Positions 49,901 through 59,320 of a stretch of 64,000 bases of DNA are shown here, piece after piece (the first letter of the stretch is position 1; every line of letters starts with the position of its first letter). The translations under genes and the position numbers were made by a program. The notes beneath the pieces are model-generated. The model did not search any database. It was not told the origin of the DNA and saw nothing but the letters and a program-made list of their open reading frames with translations. Source of the DNA: Methanoculleus taiwanensis (lineage in GTDB: Archaea > Halobacteriota > Methanomicrobia > Methanomicrobiales > Methanoculleaceae); assembly GCF_004102725.1 (NCBI RefSeq), contig NZ_LHQS01000002.1, positions 549,984 to 613,983 on the forward strand, written 5' to 3'.

Positions 49901-52006
49901 ATGAACCCGGGCGGCGAGAAGCGCTTCTGCATCGGACTTTCGGTCGGGACCAAGATTTTTCTCGCCTTTTTAGGCCTCTCCACAGCCGCTCTCCTTCTTG
50001 CCGGTATCCTCGCGTTTGTGCAGACAGACGACGTAAGCCGGTATGCGCTCCAGCAGAGCACCGCCCTCGGAGACCGGGCGGCCGACAGCACGGCAGCGCT
50101 CGAAGAGAGCGCTGAAGAGTCGCTTCTCATGCTCGCCGCCGACCAGGCCGCTATCAGCAACATCCTCTTTGAACAGGTGAGCGGCGAGGTCGATATCATG
50201 GCGGCGTATGCCGGGGAGATCATGCACGATCCGGCACGGGTGGTGGGACGGCAGCATCCGGCGTCACTGCTCTTTCTGGCGCCCGGGACGGAGGGTTCCG
50301 TCACCGTGGACGAGCAGACTGCGGTCGGCATGATGGAAGGGATCTTCAGGCCTATCGCCGACGCCGACAGTCATCTCTCGAGCGTTTACCTCGGAACCGA
50401 CTCGGGGATAGCCCTGGTATACCCGCAGACGACCGATCGCAACGCCTCGTTCGATCCCCGCCTCCGGAACTGGTTCGTGCAGGCGCGCACTACCGGGGAG
50501 ACGAGCTGGTCGGAGCCCTACGTCGACTTTCTCGGGCATGGCCTGACGGTGGCCTGCTCAAAACCGGTTGCCGATACTGGAAGCGGATGGGTATGGGTCG
50601 TCGGTGCGGACGTCACGATCGAGACGATCAACCGGAATATCATCGGCACCCAGGTGGGCGACCGGGGATACGCCATACTGATCGACCGGCACGGAAATGT
50701 CGTCAGCAGGCCGGATCTCACTGCGGGTGATCTGCGGTGGGACGAATCGTTCGTCACCGAGAACCTCTTTGCGAGCAGCAACACGGGTCTTGTCTCGGTG
50801 GCGGCGAAGATGACCGCCGGAGAGACGGGTGTCACCCGGGTCATGTTTGCGGACGGCGAGCGGTTCGTCGCCTATGCTCCGGTGGAGAGCGTGAACTGGA
50901 GCGTCGGGGTGGTGATGCCGGTCGACGAGATCACCGCACCGATCACGGCGACCCGGGAGCGTATCCTGCAGGCGTCGGAGGATACCGCGGCTCATATCAG
51001 CGACCAGGAGCAGCTCATGCAGACCGTCTTCGCCGGCCTGTTCCTCATCCTCCTTCTGGCAGTCGCGGCTCTCACCCTCATCGTCGCCCGGTATTTCACC
51101 CGGCCTCTTCTGGAACTGCAGAAGGGCTCCGAGGCCGTCGGGCGGGGCGACCTCGGATACCGGGTTGATGTAGCGACCGGAGACGAGTTTGAGAATCTCG
51201 CCCGGTCGTTCAACAGGATGACCGCCGATCTCTCCAGCCACATCGAGGAGCTCCGGCGGACTACGGCGGAGAACGAACGGATGGTAAAGGAACTCGAGAT
51301 AGCAGAGGAGATCCAGCAGAGCATCCTCCCGGAGTCGGCGCCGGCGCTTCCGGGAATTGAACTGGCGGGATGCAGCATGCCTGCTCTCGAGGTCGGCGGG
51401 GACTTCTACGATTATATCCCCTTCGGTGATGCCCGGTTGGGTCTTGCGATAGCCGACGTCTCCGGCAAAGGCGTTCCGGCCGCCCTCTTCATGGCGCTCT
51501 CCCGTACCCTCATCCGGGCAAGTGCGCTCCGAAACCCCGATCCGGCCGGGGCGATCCTCGAAGTGAACCGCTTCATCACTCTGGACTCAAAGACCAGCAT
51601 GTTCGTCACGCTCTTCTATGCAGTCCTCGATGCCCGGGAGAGGAGTTTCACCTACGTGAATGCCGGCCATAATCCCCCGCTCCTCTTCAGACCCGGAGCC
51701 GGCGAGGCTCTCCATCTCAGTGGCAGAGGAATCGCACTCGGTATCCTCGACGAGATCGAGCTCGAGGTCGTCCGCATCGAACTCGAACCCGGGGATCTGC
51801 TGCTCCTCTACACCGACGGCGTGACGGAGGCGGCGAACGAGAAGGATGAGGAGTACGGCATCGAGAGGCTCGAGGCCTTCGTCTCGGCATTGCCGGCGCT
51901 CCCGGCAGAGGGGATTATCGATGCGATCGTGAAGGACGTGGCCGGGTTCGCCGGAACCGCCCCCCAATTCGACGACATCACGTTGATGGTGCTGAAAGTA
52001 GCATGA
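49901..52006 (+). CDS. dCACHE-HAMP-SpoIIE sensor phosphatase
   Basis: 701 residues from the ATG at 49901. A first membrane segment (about 14-38) leads to a large outer sensory region (about 40-365) of dCACHE type (VVSRPDLTAGDLRWDESFVT; VESVNWSVGVVMPVDE). The second membrane segment is about 375-400, then HAMP (RPLLELQKGSEAVGRGDLGY), a coiled coil, and a PP2C-type SpoIIE phosphatase with VGGDFYDYIPFGDARLGL, GKGVPAALFMALSR, NAGHNPPLLF and FDDITLMVL, all metal-binding Asp present. In bacteria such enzymes dephosphorylate anti-anti-sigma proteins; here no STAS or kinase partner is nearby, and archaea lack sigma factors, so the target is open. Confidence 0.9.
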   Translation: MNPGGEKRFCIGLSVGTKIFLAFLGLSTAALLLAGILAFVQTDDVSRYALQQSTALGDRAADSTAALEESAEESLLMLAADQAAISNILFEQVSGEVDIMAAYAGEIMHDPARVVGRQHPASLLFLAPGTEGSVTVDEQTAVGMMEGIFRPIADADSHLSSVYLGTDSGIALVYPQTTDRNASFDPRLRNWFVQARTTGETSWSEPYVDFLGHGLTVACSKPVADTGSGWVWVVGADVTIETINRNIIGTQVGDRGYAILIDRHGNVVSRPDLTAGDLRWDESFVTENLFASSNTGLVSVAAKMTAGETGVTRVMFADGERFVAYAPVESVNWSVGVVMPVDEITAPITATRERILQASEDTAAHISDQEQLMQTVFAGLFLILLLAVAALTLIVARYFTRPLLELQKGSEAVGRGDLGYRVDVATGDEFENLARSFNRMTADLSSHIEELRRTTAENERMVKELEIAEEIQQSILPESAPALPGIELAGCSMPALEVGGDFYDYIPFGDARLGLAIADVSGKGVPAALFMALSRTLIRASALRNPDPAGAILEVNRFITLDSKTSMFVTLFYAVLDARERSFTYVNAGHNPPLLFRPGAGEALHLSGRGIALGILDEIELEVVRIELEPGDLLLLYTDGVTEAANEKDEEYGIERLEAFVSALPALPAEGIIDAIVKDVAGFAGTAPQFDDITLMVLKVA

Positions 52007-52039
52007 CCGGCGGTACACCCGCCGATAGGTTTAGGATGC

Positions 52040-54073
52040 ATGGTGGGCATCCTTCCTGCCATGGCCGGGGCAAAGTATGAGAAGCAGCTTCGTGAAGCGA
52101 GCAGGCAGGAGCCGCCGAAGACGCACCGGCACGGCGACCACGCTCATGCGCTCGCGGATTTCCGGAGACGTTTTGTCGTCTCCGTCATCCTGACCGTCCC
52201 GATCCTCCTCCTCTCGCAGACCATCCAGGGTTTCTTCGCCTTTTCGCCCGTCTTCCCCGGCTCGGTCGTCGTGCTCTTCGCGCTCTCGACCGCGGTCTAC
52301 ATCTACGGCGGCTGGCCGTTCCTTACCGGGATCGTCCGCGAGCTCCGGAGCCGGTCGCCCGGGATGATGACGCTGATCGCCGTCGCGATCACGGTTGCCT
52401 ATCTCTACAGCGCCGCGGTCGTCTTCGGGCTGGTCGGCGGCGAGGGTTTCTTCTGGGAACTGGCGACGCTGATCGATATCATGCTCCTCGGACACTGGAT
52501 AGAGATGCGTTCGGTGCTCGGGGCGTCGCGTGCACTCGAGGAGCTCGTCCGGATCATGCCTTCGGAGGCGCATCGCGTCACCGACGCCGGTATCGAGGAT
52601 GTCCCGGTCGATAGGCTCGCTCCCGGCGACGCGGTGCTGATAAAACCCGGCGAGAAAGTCCCGGTCGACGGAGTGGTCACCGGAGGTGCGACCAGCATGA
52701 GCGAGGCGATGCTGACGGGCGAGTCACGGCCGGTCGCAAAAAAAGAGGGTGACCGGGTTATCGGCGGAGCGATCAACGGCGAGGGGTCCGTCACCGTCGA
52801 GGTGGAGAAGACCGGTAAAGAGACCTACCTTGCCCAGGTCGTCGAGCTCGTCAGGCAGGCGCAGGAGAGCAAGTCCCGGGCACAGGATCTCGCCGACCGT
52901 GCCGCGTTTGTCCTGGTGGTGATCGCGCTCTCGGTCGGTGCGATCACCTTCATCGCCTGGCTTGCGGCAGGGGAGGCGCTCGGTTTTGCCGTCGAGCGGT
53001 CGGCGACGGTGATGGTGATCACCTGTCCCCACGCCCTCGGGCTTGCCGTCCCGCTGGTGGTAGCGGTCTCGACGGCGCTCGCCGCCTCGGCAGGCCTCCT
53101 GATCCGCGACCGGAACGCATTCGAGCGTGCCCGGAACGTGGAAGCGGTTGTCTTCGATAAAACCGGCACCCTGACGGAAGGGCGGTTCGGGGTGACGGAT
53201 GTCGTCCCGTTCGATGCTTCCGGTGAGGACGAACTCCTCCGCCTCGCCGCCTCGGTAGAATCTCCTTCCGAGCATCCGATCGCGCTCGGGATGGTGCAAA
53301 GTGCGGCCGGGCGCGGCCTCGCTCTCCATACTGTCCGGGATTTCCGTGCAATCCCTGGGAAAGGGGTCGAGGGGGAGATCTCCGGGCGGAAGGTCGCCGT
53401 AGTCGGTCCCGGCTTTCTGCAGGAGCAGGGCATCGCCGCCCGGGACGAACGGGTGGCTGCCGCCGAGAGCCAGGGCAAAACCGTTGTCTTCCTCCTGGTC
53501 GGGGATAAACCTGCAGGAGCGCTCGCACTCGCCGATATCATCAGGCTGGAGTCGCGGGAGGCGGTCGGACGGCTCAAAGCGCTGGATATCCGGTGCATGA
53601 TGCTGACCGGCGACAACCGGCACGTGGCGGCGTGGGTGGCAGCGGAGATCGGTCTTGACGAGTATTTTGCCGGCGTTCTCCCGCATGAGAAGGCGGAGAA
53701 GATCCGTGAGGTGCAGCAGCGTTATCGGGTGGCGATGGTCGGCGACGGGATCAACGATGCCCCGGCTCTGGTACAGGCGGACGTCGGGGTCGCCATCGGG
53801 GCGGGCACCGACGTCGCCGTGGAGAGCGCCGATATCGTGCTCGTCAGGAGCGACCCGCGGGACGTGGCCGCTATCGTCGGTCTCTCGAAGAAGACCTACG
53901 CGAAGATGCTCCAGAATCTGCTCTGGGCGACCGGGTATAACGCATTTGCCATCCCCCTCGCCGCGGGAGTCCTCTTCGGCTACGGGATCGTGTTGACCCC
54001 TGCGGCCGGTGCGATACTCATGAGCGCCAGTACCGTCATCGTCGCGATCAATGCCCGGCTTCTGCGGATGTAG
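52040..54073 (+). CDS. copB: Heavy-metal P1B-type ATPase, CopB-like
   Basis: 677 residues; a second ATG at 52061 (MAGAKYEKQL) is a possible start. It has a His-rich N-terminus (THRHGDHAH, 28-36) instead of a CxxC metal-binding domain, transmembrane helix 6 motif CPH (329-331), actuator TGES (226-229), phosphorylation DKTGT (373-377), HP dipeptide in SEHPIAL and hinge GDGINDAPAL. CPH plus His-rich N-terminus is typical of P1B-3 (CopB) ATPases, which export Cu(II), Cu(I) or Ag(I). The small thioredoxin-like gene 75 bp downstream may belong to the same unit. Confidence 0.9.
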   Translation: MVGILPAMAGAKYEKQLREASRQEPPKTHRHGDHAHALADFRRRFVVSVILTVPILLLSQTIQGFFAFSPVFPGSVVVLFALSTAVYIYGGWPFLTGIVRELRSRSPGMMTLIAVAITVAYLYSAAVVFGLVGGEGFFWELATLIDIMLLGHWIEMRSVLGASRALEELVRIMPSEAHRVTDAGIEDVPVDRLAPGDAVLIKPGEKVPVDGVVTGGATSMSEAMLTGESRPVAKKEGDRVIGGAINGEGSVTVEVEKTGKETYLAQVVELVRQAQESKSRAQDLADRAAFVLVVIALSVGAITFIAWLAAGEALGFAVERSATVMVITCPHALGLAVPLVVAVSTALAASAGLLIRDRNAFERARNVEAVVFDKTGTLTEGRFGVTDVVPFDASGEDELLRLAASVESPSEHPIALGMVQSAAGRGLALHTVRDFRAIPGKGVEGEISGRKVAVVGPGFLQEQGIAARDERVAAAESQGKTVVFLLVGDKPAGALALADIIRLESREAVGRLKALDIRCMMLTGDNRHVAAWVAAEIGLDEYFAGVLPHEKAEKIREVQQRYRVAMVGDGINDAPALVQADVGVAIGAGTDVAVESADIVLVRSDPRDVAAIVGLSKKTYAKMLQNLLWATGYNAFAIPLAAGVLFGYGIVLTPAAGAILMSASTVIVAINARLLRM

Positions 54074-54148
54074 GCGGTCTTGCCGGGAAGCGTGCATGCG
54101 GGGAAACATTTTTCCCTGCTCTCCGGGTAACCGGAGGTGGTGATTCCC

Positions 54149-54439
54149 ATGAAGGTAGAACTGTTCCACGTCAAAGGGTGTGCCCGGTGCTTTCAGGCTG
54201 CGGGGGCGCTTCAAAGCGCCCTCGTGGATATGGGGCTTTCGTATGACGAGACGGTAGAAGAAAAGCACGTCAGGGAAGGTTCTTCTGCACTCGACGATCT
54301 CGTGCGGATGAACCTCGTCGCAGTTCCGGTCATCAGGGCGGGAGACCGGGTGCTCGTGCAGGACGATGCGATGCGGGTCGGGGCTATCCGGCCGTTTCTG
54401 CAGCAGGCAGGATTGACGGGCCCGCCGCTCAGCCGGTGA
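54149..54439 (+). CDS. Thioredoxin/glutaredoxin-like protein with CARC motif
   Basis: 96 residues from the ATG at 54149, preceded by GGAGGTG; a GTG at 54137 would add four residues but lacks a ribosome binding site. It starts MKVELFHVKGCARCFQAAGA, placing CxxC (C11, C14) after the first beta strand as in glutaredoxins. The cis-proline is present in NLVAVPVIRAGDRVL. It may reduce protein disulfides or deliver metal for the upstream ATPase, which is inferred from order only. Confidence 0.83.
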   Translation: MKVELFHVKGCARCFQAAGALQSALVDMGLSYDETVEEKHVREGSSALDDLVRMNLVAVPVIRAGDRVLVQDDAMRVGAIRPFLQQAGLTGPPLSR

Positions 54440-54469
54440 GCCGGGAGGGGCTCTCCCTTCCGGCCTACC

Positions 54470-55762
54470 TCACTTCGGTTTGTAGTGCCCCCACTTCTCA
54501 AGCGCTTTTGACAGTTCCGGAGCGCTTTTCGCCTTCTCTTCGAGGCTTTCGCCGTCTTGCCAGGCCTCGATCGCCTGCATGGTCGCTGTTGCGCCTGCCC
54601 GCGTCCCCTCCGGGTGGCCGTGGATCCCCCCGCTTACGAGCAGCACGAGGTCGGCACCGTAGATGTCAAGGACATCCGGCACGAGTCCCGGATGGAGCCC
54701 TCCTGAGGAGACCGGGAATGCGCTCTTGATCGCTCCCCAGTCCTGTTCGAGCGCCGTGTGGTGCACCGGGCTCGTCCGCTGCTCCCGGAGCATATCCGCA
54801 AGGAGGGTCGCCTCCGCCTTCGTCCCGACGAGCTTGCCGACGGCGGTCCCGGTATGGATCTGGCTCACCCCGACAAGCCGCATGATCTTCGCCAGGAACT
54901 GCATCGATATCCCGTGCTTCGGGTTCCGGTCGAAGGCTGCATGCATCGCCCGGTGCGCGTGAATGGCAAGTCCGAGGTCGGAGCAGTAGTCGCGCAGGGT
55001 CGCGACGGCAGCCGTTCCTGTCACCACGACATCGATCATGGCGTAGTTCCACCCGAACTCCGCGAGCAGATCCGCCCGCTTCTTCATCGTCTCGGTATCC
55101 GCGGTGATATTGATGAACGCGGACTTCGCTTCACCGGTTGCCTGTTCGGCCTGGTCGCGCTTCTCTGCGAGGAGCCGCACCCGGTCGTCGAACCGGTTGA
55201 ACGGCATCGAGGTTAAGTTCTCATCGTCTTTCACGAAATCGAATCCGCCCATCCAGGTCTCAAACCCGATCTCGGCATGCTCCGCTGCGGTGAAGCCGAC
55301 CTTCGGTTTCGGGACGGCACCCGTGAGCGGCCGGTCGTAGACGCCCATCATATCCCGTATGCCGTCCATCCCGAAATGCGGCCCTTTAAAGTGCCGGAGG
55401 TATTCGGAAGGAAGTGCGGCATCGATCAGCCGCAGGTTTGCGAGTGCCTTCATGCCGAAGATGTTCCCTGCAATGCCGCTCAGGAGCTGCACCACATTCC
55501 CCTCCTCCCAGAGGTCGAGGGGGTAGGCAATCTTGACGTAGTTGCCCTCTATCGAAAAAGCCGTGGCCTGCAGCGCTTTCATCCGCGGCGGAAGGGTAAA
55601 GAGCGTCGTCCAGGTGCCCGTCGAGCTCTCCGAGGCAATCCTTCCGACCGCCTCCTCTCTGCTGATGCCTTCCGCAGGTTCGAAGGAGAACAGAGCCACA
55701 AGTTCGTCCGGGGCGGGCGTATAATCGAGATCTACAAACTCTTCGTACCAGTCAATTGCCAT
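54470..55762 (-). CDS. rbcL: Form III ribulose-bisphosphate carboxylase large chain
   Basis: 430 residues from the ATG at 55762 (MAIDWYEEFVDLDYTPA). Active site residues are in place: catalytic Lys in GAVPKPKVG (K152), carbamylated Lys and metal acids in GFDFVKDDEN (K178, D180, E181), HAHRAMHAAF with His, loop 6 HTGTAVGKLVG and SGGLHPG. Form III enzymes of methanogens fix CO2 on ribulose bisphosphate made from AMP or in a reductive hexulose phosphate route. No AMP phosphorylase, isomerase or phosphoribulokinase gene is nearby. No small subunit. A T-rich promoter patch lies at 55797-55803 (minus strand). Confidence 0.95.
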   Translation of the reverse strand: MAIDWYEEFVDLDYTPAPDELVALFSFEPAEGISREEAVGRIASESSTGTWTTLFTLPPRMKALQATAFSIEGNYVKIAYPLDLWEEGNVVQLLSGIAGNIFGMKALANLRLIDAALPSEYLRHFKGPHFGMDGIRDMMGVYDRPLTGAVPKPKVGFTAAEHAEIGFETWMGGFDFVKDDENLTSMPFNRFDDRVRLLAEKRDQAEQATGEAKSAFINITADTETMKKRADLLAEFGWNYAMIDVVVTGTAAVATLRDYCSDLGLAIHAHRAMHAAFDRNPKHGISMQFLAKIMRLVGVSQIHTGTAVGKLVGTKAEATLLADMLREQRTSPVHHTALEQDWGAIKSAFPVSSGGLHPGLVPDVLDIYGADLVLLVSGGIHGHPEGTRAGATATMQAIEAWQDGESLEEKAKSAPELSKALEKWGHYKPK

Positions 55763-56023
55763 CTCAACACCTGCATGCAAAAATGAGCGCAAAGGTAAAA
55801 AAACCTCACATCAGGGCTTTCGATAGGCACCATCCGGGGCGGGGCGGTTGGCGGTCGCTCAACCCCCCGGGTGACCGCAGGGCAGAACCTGCCCCTCACG
55901 ATCCCGGCCTTCAACCGCGATGAGGGCGGGTCGTCGGTATCGGTGCCGCAACCGCCGGAGATAGTCGCGACGGACATGCGATAGGTTTATCCTCCGGTAT
56001 GGATATCACCCGCGCCGGCGAGC

Positions 56024-56338
56024 ATGATGGAGAAGTTTGAAGAGATAATGCGGAACATGCAGCGGATCTCGCCGGAGGAGCGGGAAAAGATTCTCGAGGA
56101 GGAGGGCAGAAAGTGCATCTGCGGAGAGTGTCCGGTCTACAACGCGTGTGCGAAGAACGCTCACGAGGGGTTCTTCTGTGCCTGGGGAAAGAGTTTCGTC
56201 TGCATAACGTCGGAGGAGGAGGAGAAGTGCATCTGCCCGGACTGCCCGGTGATGGCCGACTGGGGGATGAAGCATATCTATCACTGCACGCGCGGCGAAG
56301 AGCGGGCACAGTGGTTCGATCAGCAGATCAGGAAGTGA
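56024..56338 (+). CDS. DUF2769 Cys-rich protein
   Basis: 104 residues with ten Cys in two similar blocks: CICGECPVYNACAKNAHEGF with FCAWGKS, and CICPDCPVMADWGMKHIYHC. The paired CxxC groups suggest zinc or iron-sulfur binding. This is the DUF2769 pattern frequent in methanogens, with unknown function. The first about 30 residues form a charged helix. Standing alone between the RuBisCO gene and the Hsp20 gene. Confidence 0.87.
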   Translation: MMEKFEEIMRNMQRISPEEREKILEEEGRKCICGECPVYNACAKNAHEGFFCAWGKSFVCITSEEEEKCICPDCPVMADWGMKHIYHCTRGEERAQWFDQQIRK

Positions 56339-56534
56339 GGTCTCTTTCGATCTGCAGGGCGCCCTCTCAAGGCCGGTTGCGGGCCGTGCCGGGTCTGCCG
56401 GAATGAAGCGGAGGGCGGCCGCAGCCATCCGTTTCCAGCAGCCGAACTGTGATCGAAGCACGCTCACGGCATACCGATCATCTCTTCTCTTGCAGATGGT
56501 ACGGTCTCCCTCGCGCCGGGTATCACGCCCTCAT

Positions 56535-57251
56535 TCACGTGAGTTTCTTCTTCGCCTCTTCGTACTCCTGTTCTTTCTGCTTTCGAAGTTCTGCAGCCCG
56601 CCTGGCTTCTTCCGGGCTCCCCTTCTCTCCGAGGTCAACCTGCTCCGCCTGCTGTTCCACCTTCTCAGAACTCATGTAGCCGGATGACTCCATCTTCTCC
56701 TGCGCCTCTCTGCGGAGTTCTTCCGTGTGCCGCCTCTGTTCCTCGGCAGCGGACCCGCCGGAAGGTTCGCCCGCCGTCAGCTGCTCTCCACCTCCTTCAC
56801 CTACCAGGATCTCTCTCCCGCGTGCCTCCGGCGTCTTCTTCAGGCGCACCTCGAGCACCCCGTTTCTGAAGGTGGCCTCCGAACCCTGGTCGGTGACCTC
56901 TACCGGGAGGGCTATCGTCCGGGAGAGTGAACCGAACCGCCGCTCCCGCAGGTAGTATCCTGCCTCCTCCTGCTCGGTTGCCTCTTCATGCCGGGCCGAG
57001 ATCTGCAGCATCTTCGGCTCAAGAAGCCGGAGCGAGATATCCTGCCGCTCAACGCCGGGGAGATCGGCAACGACCAGAACCTCGTCGTCGTGCTCCCTGA
57101 TATCGACGACCATCTCGGAACCGGTGACCATGGGTAACTGCTGCTGTGCCTCCCGAAGGCCAGCAGCCATTTCATTGAACTGCCTCTGCATCTCGGCCAG
57201 CATCTCATCAAAGCCGCCCCGTAACCCGCGTGGTGATCTTCCAAATGCCAT
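56535..57251 (-). CDS. hsp20: Small heat-shock protein (Hsp20) with long charged C-terminal tail
   Basis: 238 residues from the ATG at 57251 (MAFGRSPRGLRGGFDEM), far longer than the about 150 of usual Hsp20. The alpha-crystallin domain covers about 45-145 (VVDIREHDDEVLVVADLPGV to FRNGVLEVRLKK). The rest (about 150-238) is a Glu/Lys/Arg/Gln-rich region with repeated heptads (AEEQRRHTEELRREAQEKME), likely a coiled coil. It would hold unfolded proteins soluble. A TATA-like TTAATATGA (about 57315-57323, minus strand) gives a leader of about 40 nt. Confidence 0.88.
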   Translation of the reverse strand: MAFGRSPRGLRGGFDEMLAEMQRQFNEMAAGLREAQQQLPMVTGSEMVVDIREHDDEVLVVADLPGVERQDISLRLLEPKMLQISARHEEATEQEEAGYYLRERRFGSLSRTIALPVEVTDQGSEATFRNGVLEVRLKKTPEARGREILVGEGGGEQLTAGEPSGGSAAEEQRRHTEELRREAQEKMESSGYMSSEKVEQQAEQVDLGEKGSPEEARRAAELRKQKEQEYEEAKKKLT

Positions 57252-57393
57252 AGTATACACCTTCGTAGCTGTCATTGCAGCAGATGCTACAGGGTTTCCA
57301 GTGCGGTCACTATCATATTAATGTTCCCGTATCCGGCCTAACCCCCTCAAAACCGTTCCCGTCTCCGATGCGGGGCGGATGCGGCGGGTGAAC

Positions 57394-57401
57394 AAAAAAA
57401 A
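57394..57401 (-). terminator. T-run terminator of the MATE-MarR operon
   Basis: Eight A on the plus strand read as a T8 run on the minus strand, about 25 nt after the MarR stop codon. Confidence 0.5.
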
Positions 57402-57426
57402 GACGCCCGTAGTGTCGGGAGCCCCC

Positions 57427-57882
57427 TCACTCGGGGAGAAAAGTAGCGTTCTCCATCATACGTTCGAGCAGAGCCATGAGCAGACGCCGCTCCTCGCCGG
57501 AGAACCCGGTGAGCATCATCATGCTCCATGCTGCAGCGATCTCCCTCATCTCCGGCTCGAGTGCCCGTCCCTTCTCGGTGAGGAAGAGCCGGTACGACCG
57601 CCGGTCTCCTTCGTCCCGTACACGCCGGACGTAGCCCGCCTGCTCGAGCCTGGTGACCGCACGGGTGATGGTAGCCTTGTCGAACCGGCGATCCCGTGCA
57701 AGCGTCTCCTGGTTGATGCCGTCGCGGCAGTACAGGGTCATCAGGAATGGAAACTGGCCGCTCCCGATGCCGTAGGGTATAAGCTGCTTTGCCAGGTGTA
57801 TCTGGGTGGAGCGGTAGAGGTAAGAGACGAGCCCGCCGAGCGCTTCCGGGGGGATCAACGGTTCTTTGCCGTCATCTGCCAC
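57427..57882 (-). CDS. MarR-family transcription regulator
   Basis: 151 residues. Winged helix with recognition region RRFDKATITRAVTRLEQAGY and wing VRRVRDEGDRRSYRLFLTEKG, flanked by dimerisation helices. Its start overlaps the end of the MATE exporter gene by 11 bp, so it is the second gene of that operon. MarR proteins usually repress an adjacent exporter and let go when a substrate binds, so autoregulation of the pair is likely. Confidence 0.9.
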   Translation of the reverse strand: MADDGKEPLIPPEALGGLVSYLYRSTQIHLAKQLIPYGIGSGQFPFLMTLYCRDGINQETLARDRRFDKATITRAVTRLEQAGYVRRVRDEGDRRSYRLFLTEKGRALEPEMREIAAAWSMMMLTGFSGEERRLLMALLERMMENATFLPE

Positions 57883-59320
57883 TGCTTGCTCCTCCGGGCG
57901 ACGCAGTCCCGGCCACCGGTTCTGCCTGTCCGGTGATCAGGCCCAGTGTATACCGCCGTGCCCAGAGGTAGCCGGTCACTGCTCCGAGCATGTTCCCTGC
58001 GGCGATCCCCCACCAGATCCCGGAGAGTCCGAGCCCGAGGTAGACGGCCAGTACCCAGACGAAGGCGATCGTCAGGACGACCGTCCGCAGGATCGTCACC
58101 AGGAGCGAGTTCATCCCTCGCCCCGTACCCTGGAAGAGCGAGGAGGAGAACATGCCGAAACCGACCATCGGGTAGAAGAGGCACATGACCTGCAGGAAGG
58201 TGGTGAGGTCGGGAGCGAGGTGCGCCGACCCTTCTGCTGTCGTGAAGACCGCGGCGATCCAGGGGGCGAGCACATAGGTCGCTACGGCGAGCACCCCGCC
58301 GATCAGGAATCCGAGCCGGACGGAGTAGAGGTGTGCGCTCTCCATCTGGTCGAACGTCCGTGCACCGTAGGTCGCCCCCGTGACGGCGACGACCGCCATC
58401 GCGATCGCGATCAGCGGGGTGACGGCTATCATGATCACCCGCCACCCGACCGAGTAGACCGCGACGCCGTCGGTGCTGGCGACGAGGACGATGATCCCGT
58501 TCAGGACGAGCGTCGACAGCGCCATTGTCATCTGTTCGACGGAGGCGGGGATGCCGACCCGCAGGATATCCGCAACGATCGATCCTTTCGGGGAAAATCC
58601 GCTCCAGCGGAACGAGACGTAGGTATCCCGCTTGATGAAGAGCCAGTAGCCGAGCAGCCCGACCGAGGCGAGAACCGAAAGGACGGTCGCCCACGCAGCC
58701 CCCGCGATACCCATGTCGAGGGTGTATATCAGGATCGGGTCGAGGACGATGTTGCCGACCGCCCCGAGCGCCATGGCGTACATCGGCCGCTTCGCATCAC
58801 CCTCTCCCCGCAGGATTGCGTAGGCGACGTTCGTGAACAGGATGGCCGCCGTTCCGAGAAAGAGGATCCTGCCGTATTCGGCGGCCATCCCGGCGGCGCT
58901 GCCCGCTCCGAGCAGGATAAAGAGGTGTCCGGCCAGCAGGTAGAACGGCACCGTGACGACGACGGCGAGCACCGCCAGCATGATCATGGTGTGCACGGCG
59001 ACGTTGTCGGCTCCGGCTTTGTTTCGGGCGCCGATCATGCGGGATATTGCGGCGCCGCCGCCGACACCGAGCCCGTTCGCGAGGCCGATGATGATGAAGA
59101 AGAGGGGGAACGTGAATCCGACCGCGGCAAGGGCGTCGGATCCGAGTCCTGCGACCCAGAATGCATCGACGAGGTTGTATGCCGTCAGCAGGGTCATGGC
59201 GACCATCATCGGCAGGGAGAGCTTGATGATCGCCTTCTTCGGATCGGAGAGGAGCGTCCGTGTGCCTTCGGTTCCGTGTTCGGTGGGTGATGGGTGCTGT
59301 GATGAACTCTGATCCGTCAT
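57872..59320 (-). CDS. MATE-family multidrug efflux protein
   Basis: 482 residues with 12 hydrophobic helices in two similar halves. Front: KAIIKLSLPMMVAMTLLTAY then NLVDAFWVAGLGSDALAAVG, the usual MATE start; second half has LSTLVLNGIIVLVASTDGVA. It would expel cationic drugs or metabolites in exchange for Na+ or H+. The MarR gene overlaps its 3' end. Confidence 0.92.
   Translation of the reverse strand: MTDQSSSQHPSPTEHGTEGTRTLLSDPKKAIIKLSLPMMVAMTLLTAYNLVDAFWVAGLGSDALAAVGFTFPLFFIIIGLANGLGVGGGAAISRMIGARNKAGADNVAVHTMIMLAVLAVVVTVPFYLLAGHLFILLGAGSAAGMAAEYGRILFLGTAAILFTNVAYAILRGEGDAKRPMYAMALGAVGNIVLDPILIYTLDMGIAGAAWATVLSVLASVGLLGYWLFIKRDTYVSFRWSGFSPKGSIVADILRVGIPASVEQMTMALSTLVLNGIIVLVASTDGVAVYSVGWRVIMIAVTPLIAIAMAVVAVTGATYGARTFDQMESAHLYSVRLGFLIGGVLAVATYVLAPWIAAVFTTAEGSAHLAPDLTTFLQVMCLFYPMVGFGMFSSSLFQGTGRGMNSLLVTILRTVVLTIAFVWVLAVYLGLGLSGIWWGIAAGNMLGAVTGYLWARRYTLGLITGQAEPVAGTASPGGASSGR

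Noticed and set aside
52724-54268. Minus-strand frame of 514 codons
   Set aside because: Antisense to the CopB ATPase, which has every P-type motif.
57866-59290. Plus-strand frame of 474 codons
   Set aside because: Antisense to the MATE exporter; Asp/Arg/His-rich with no fold.
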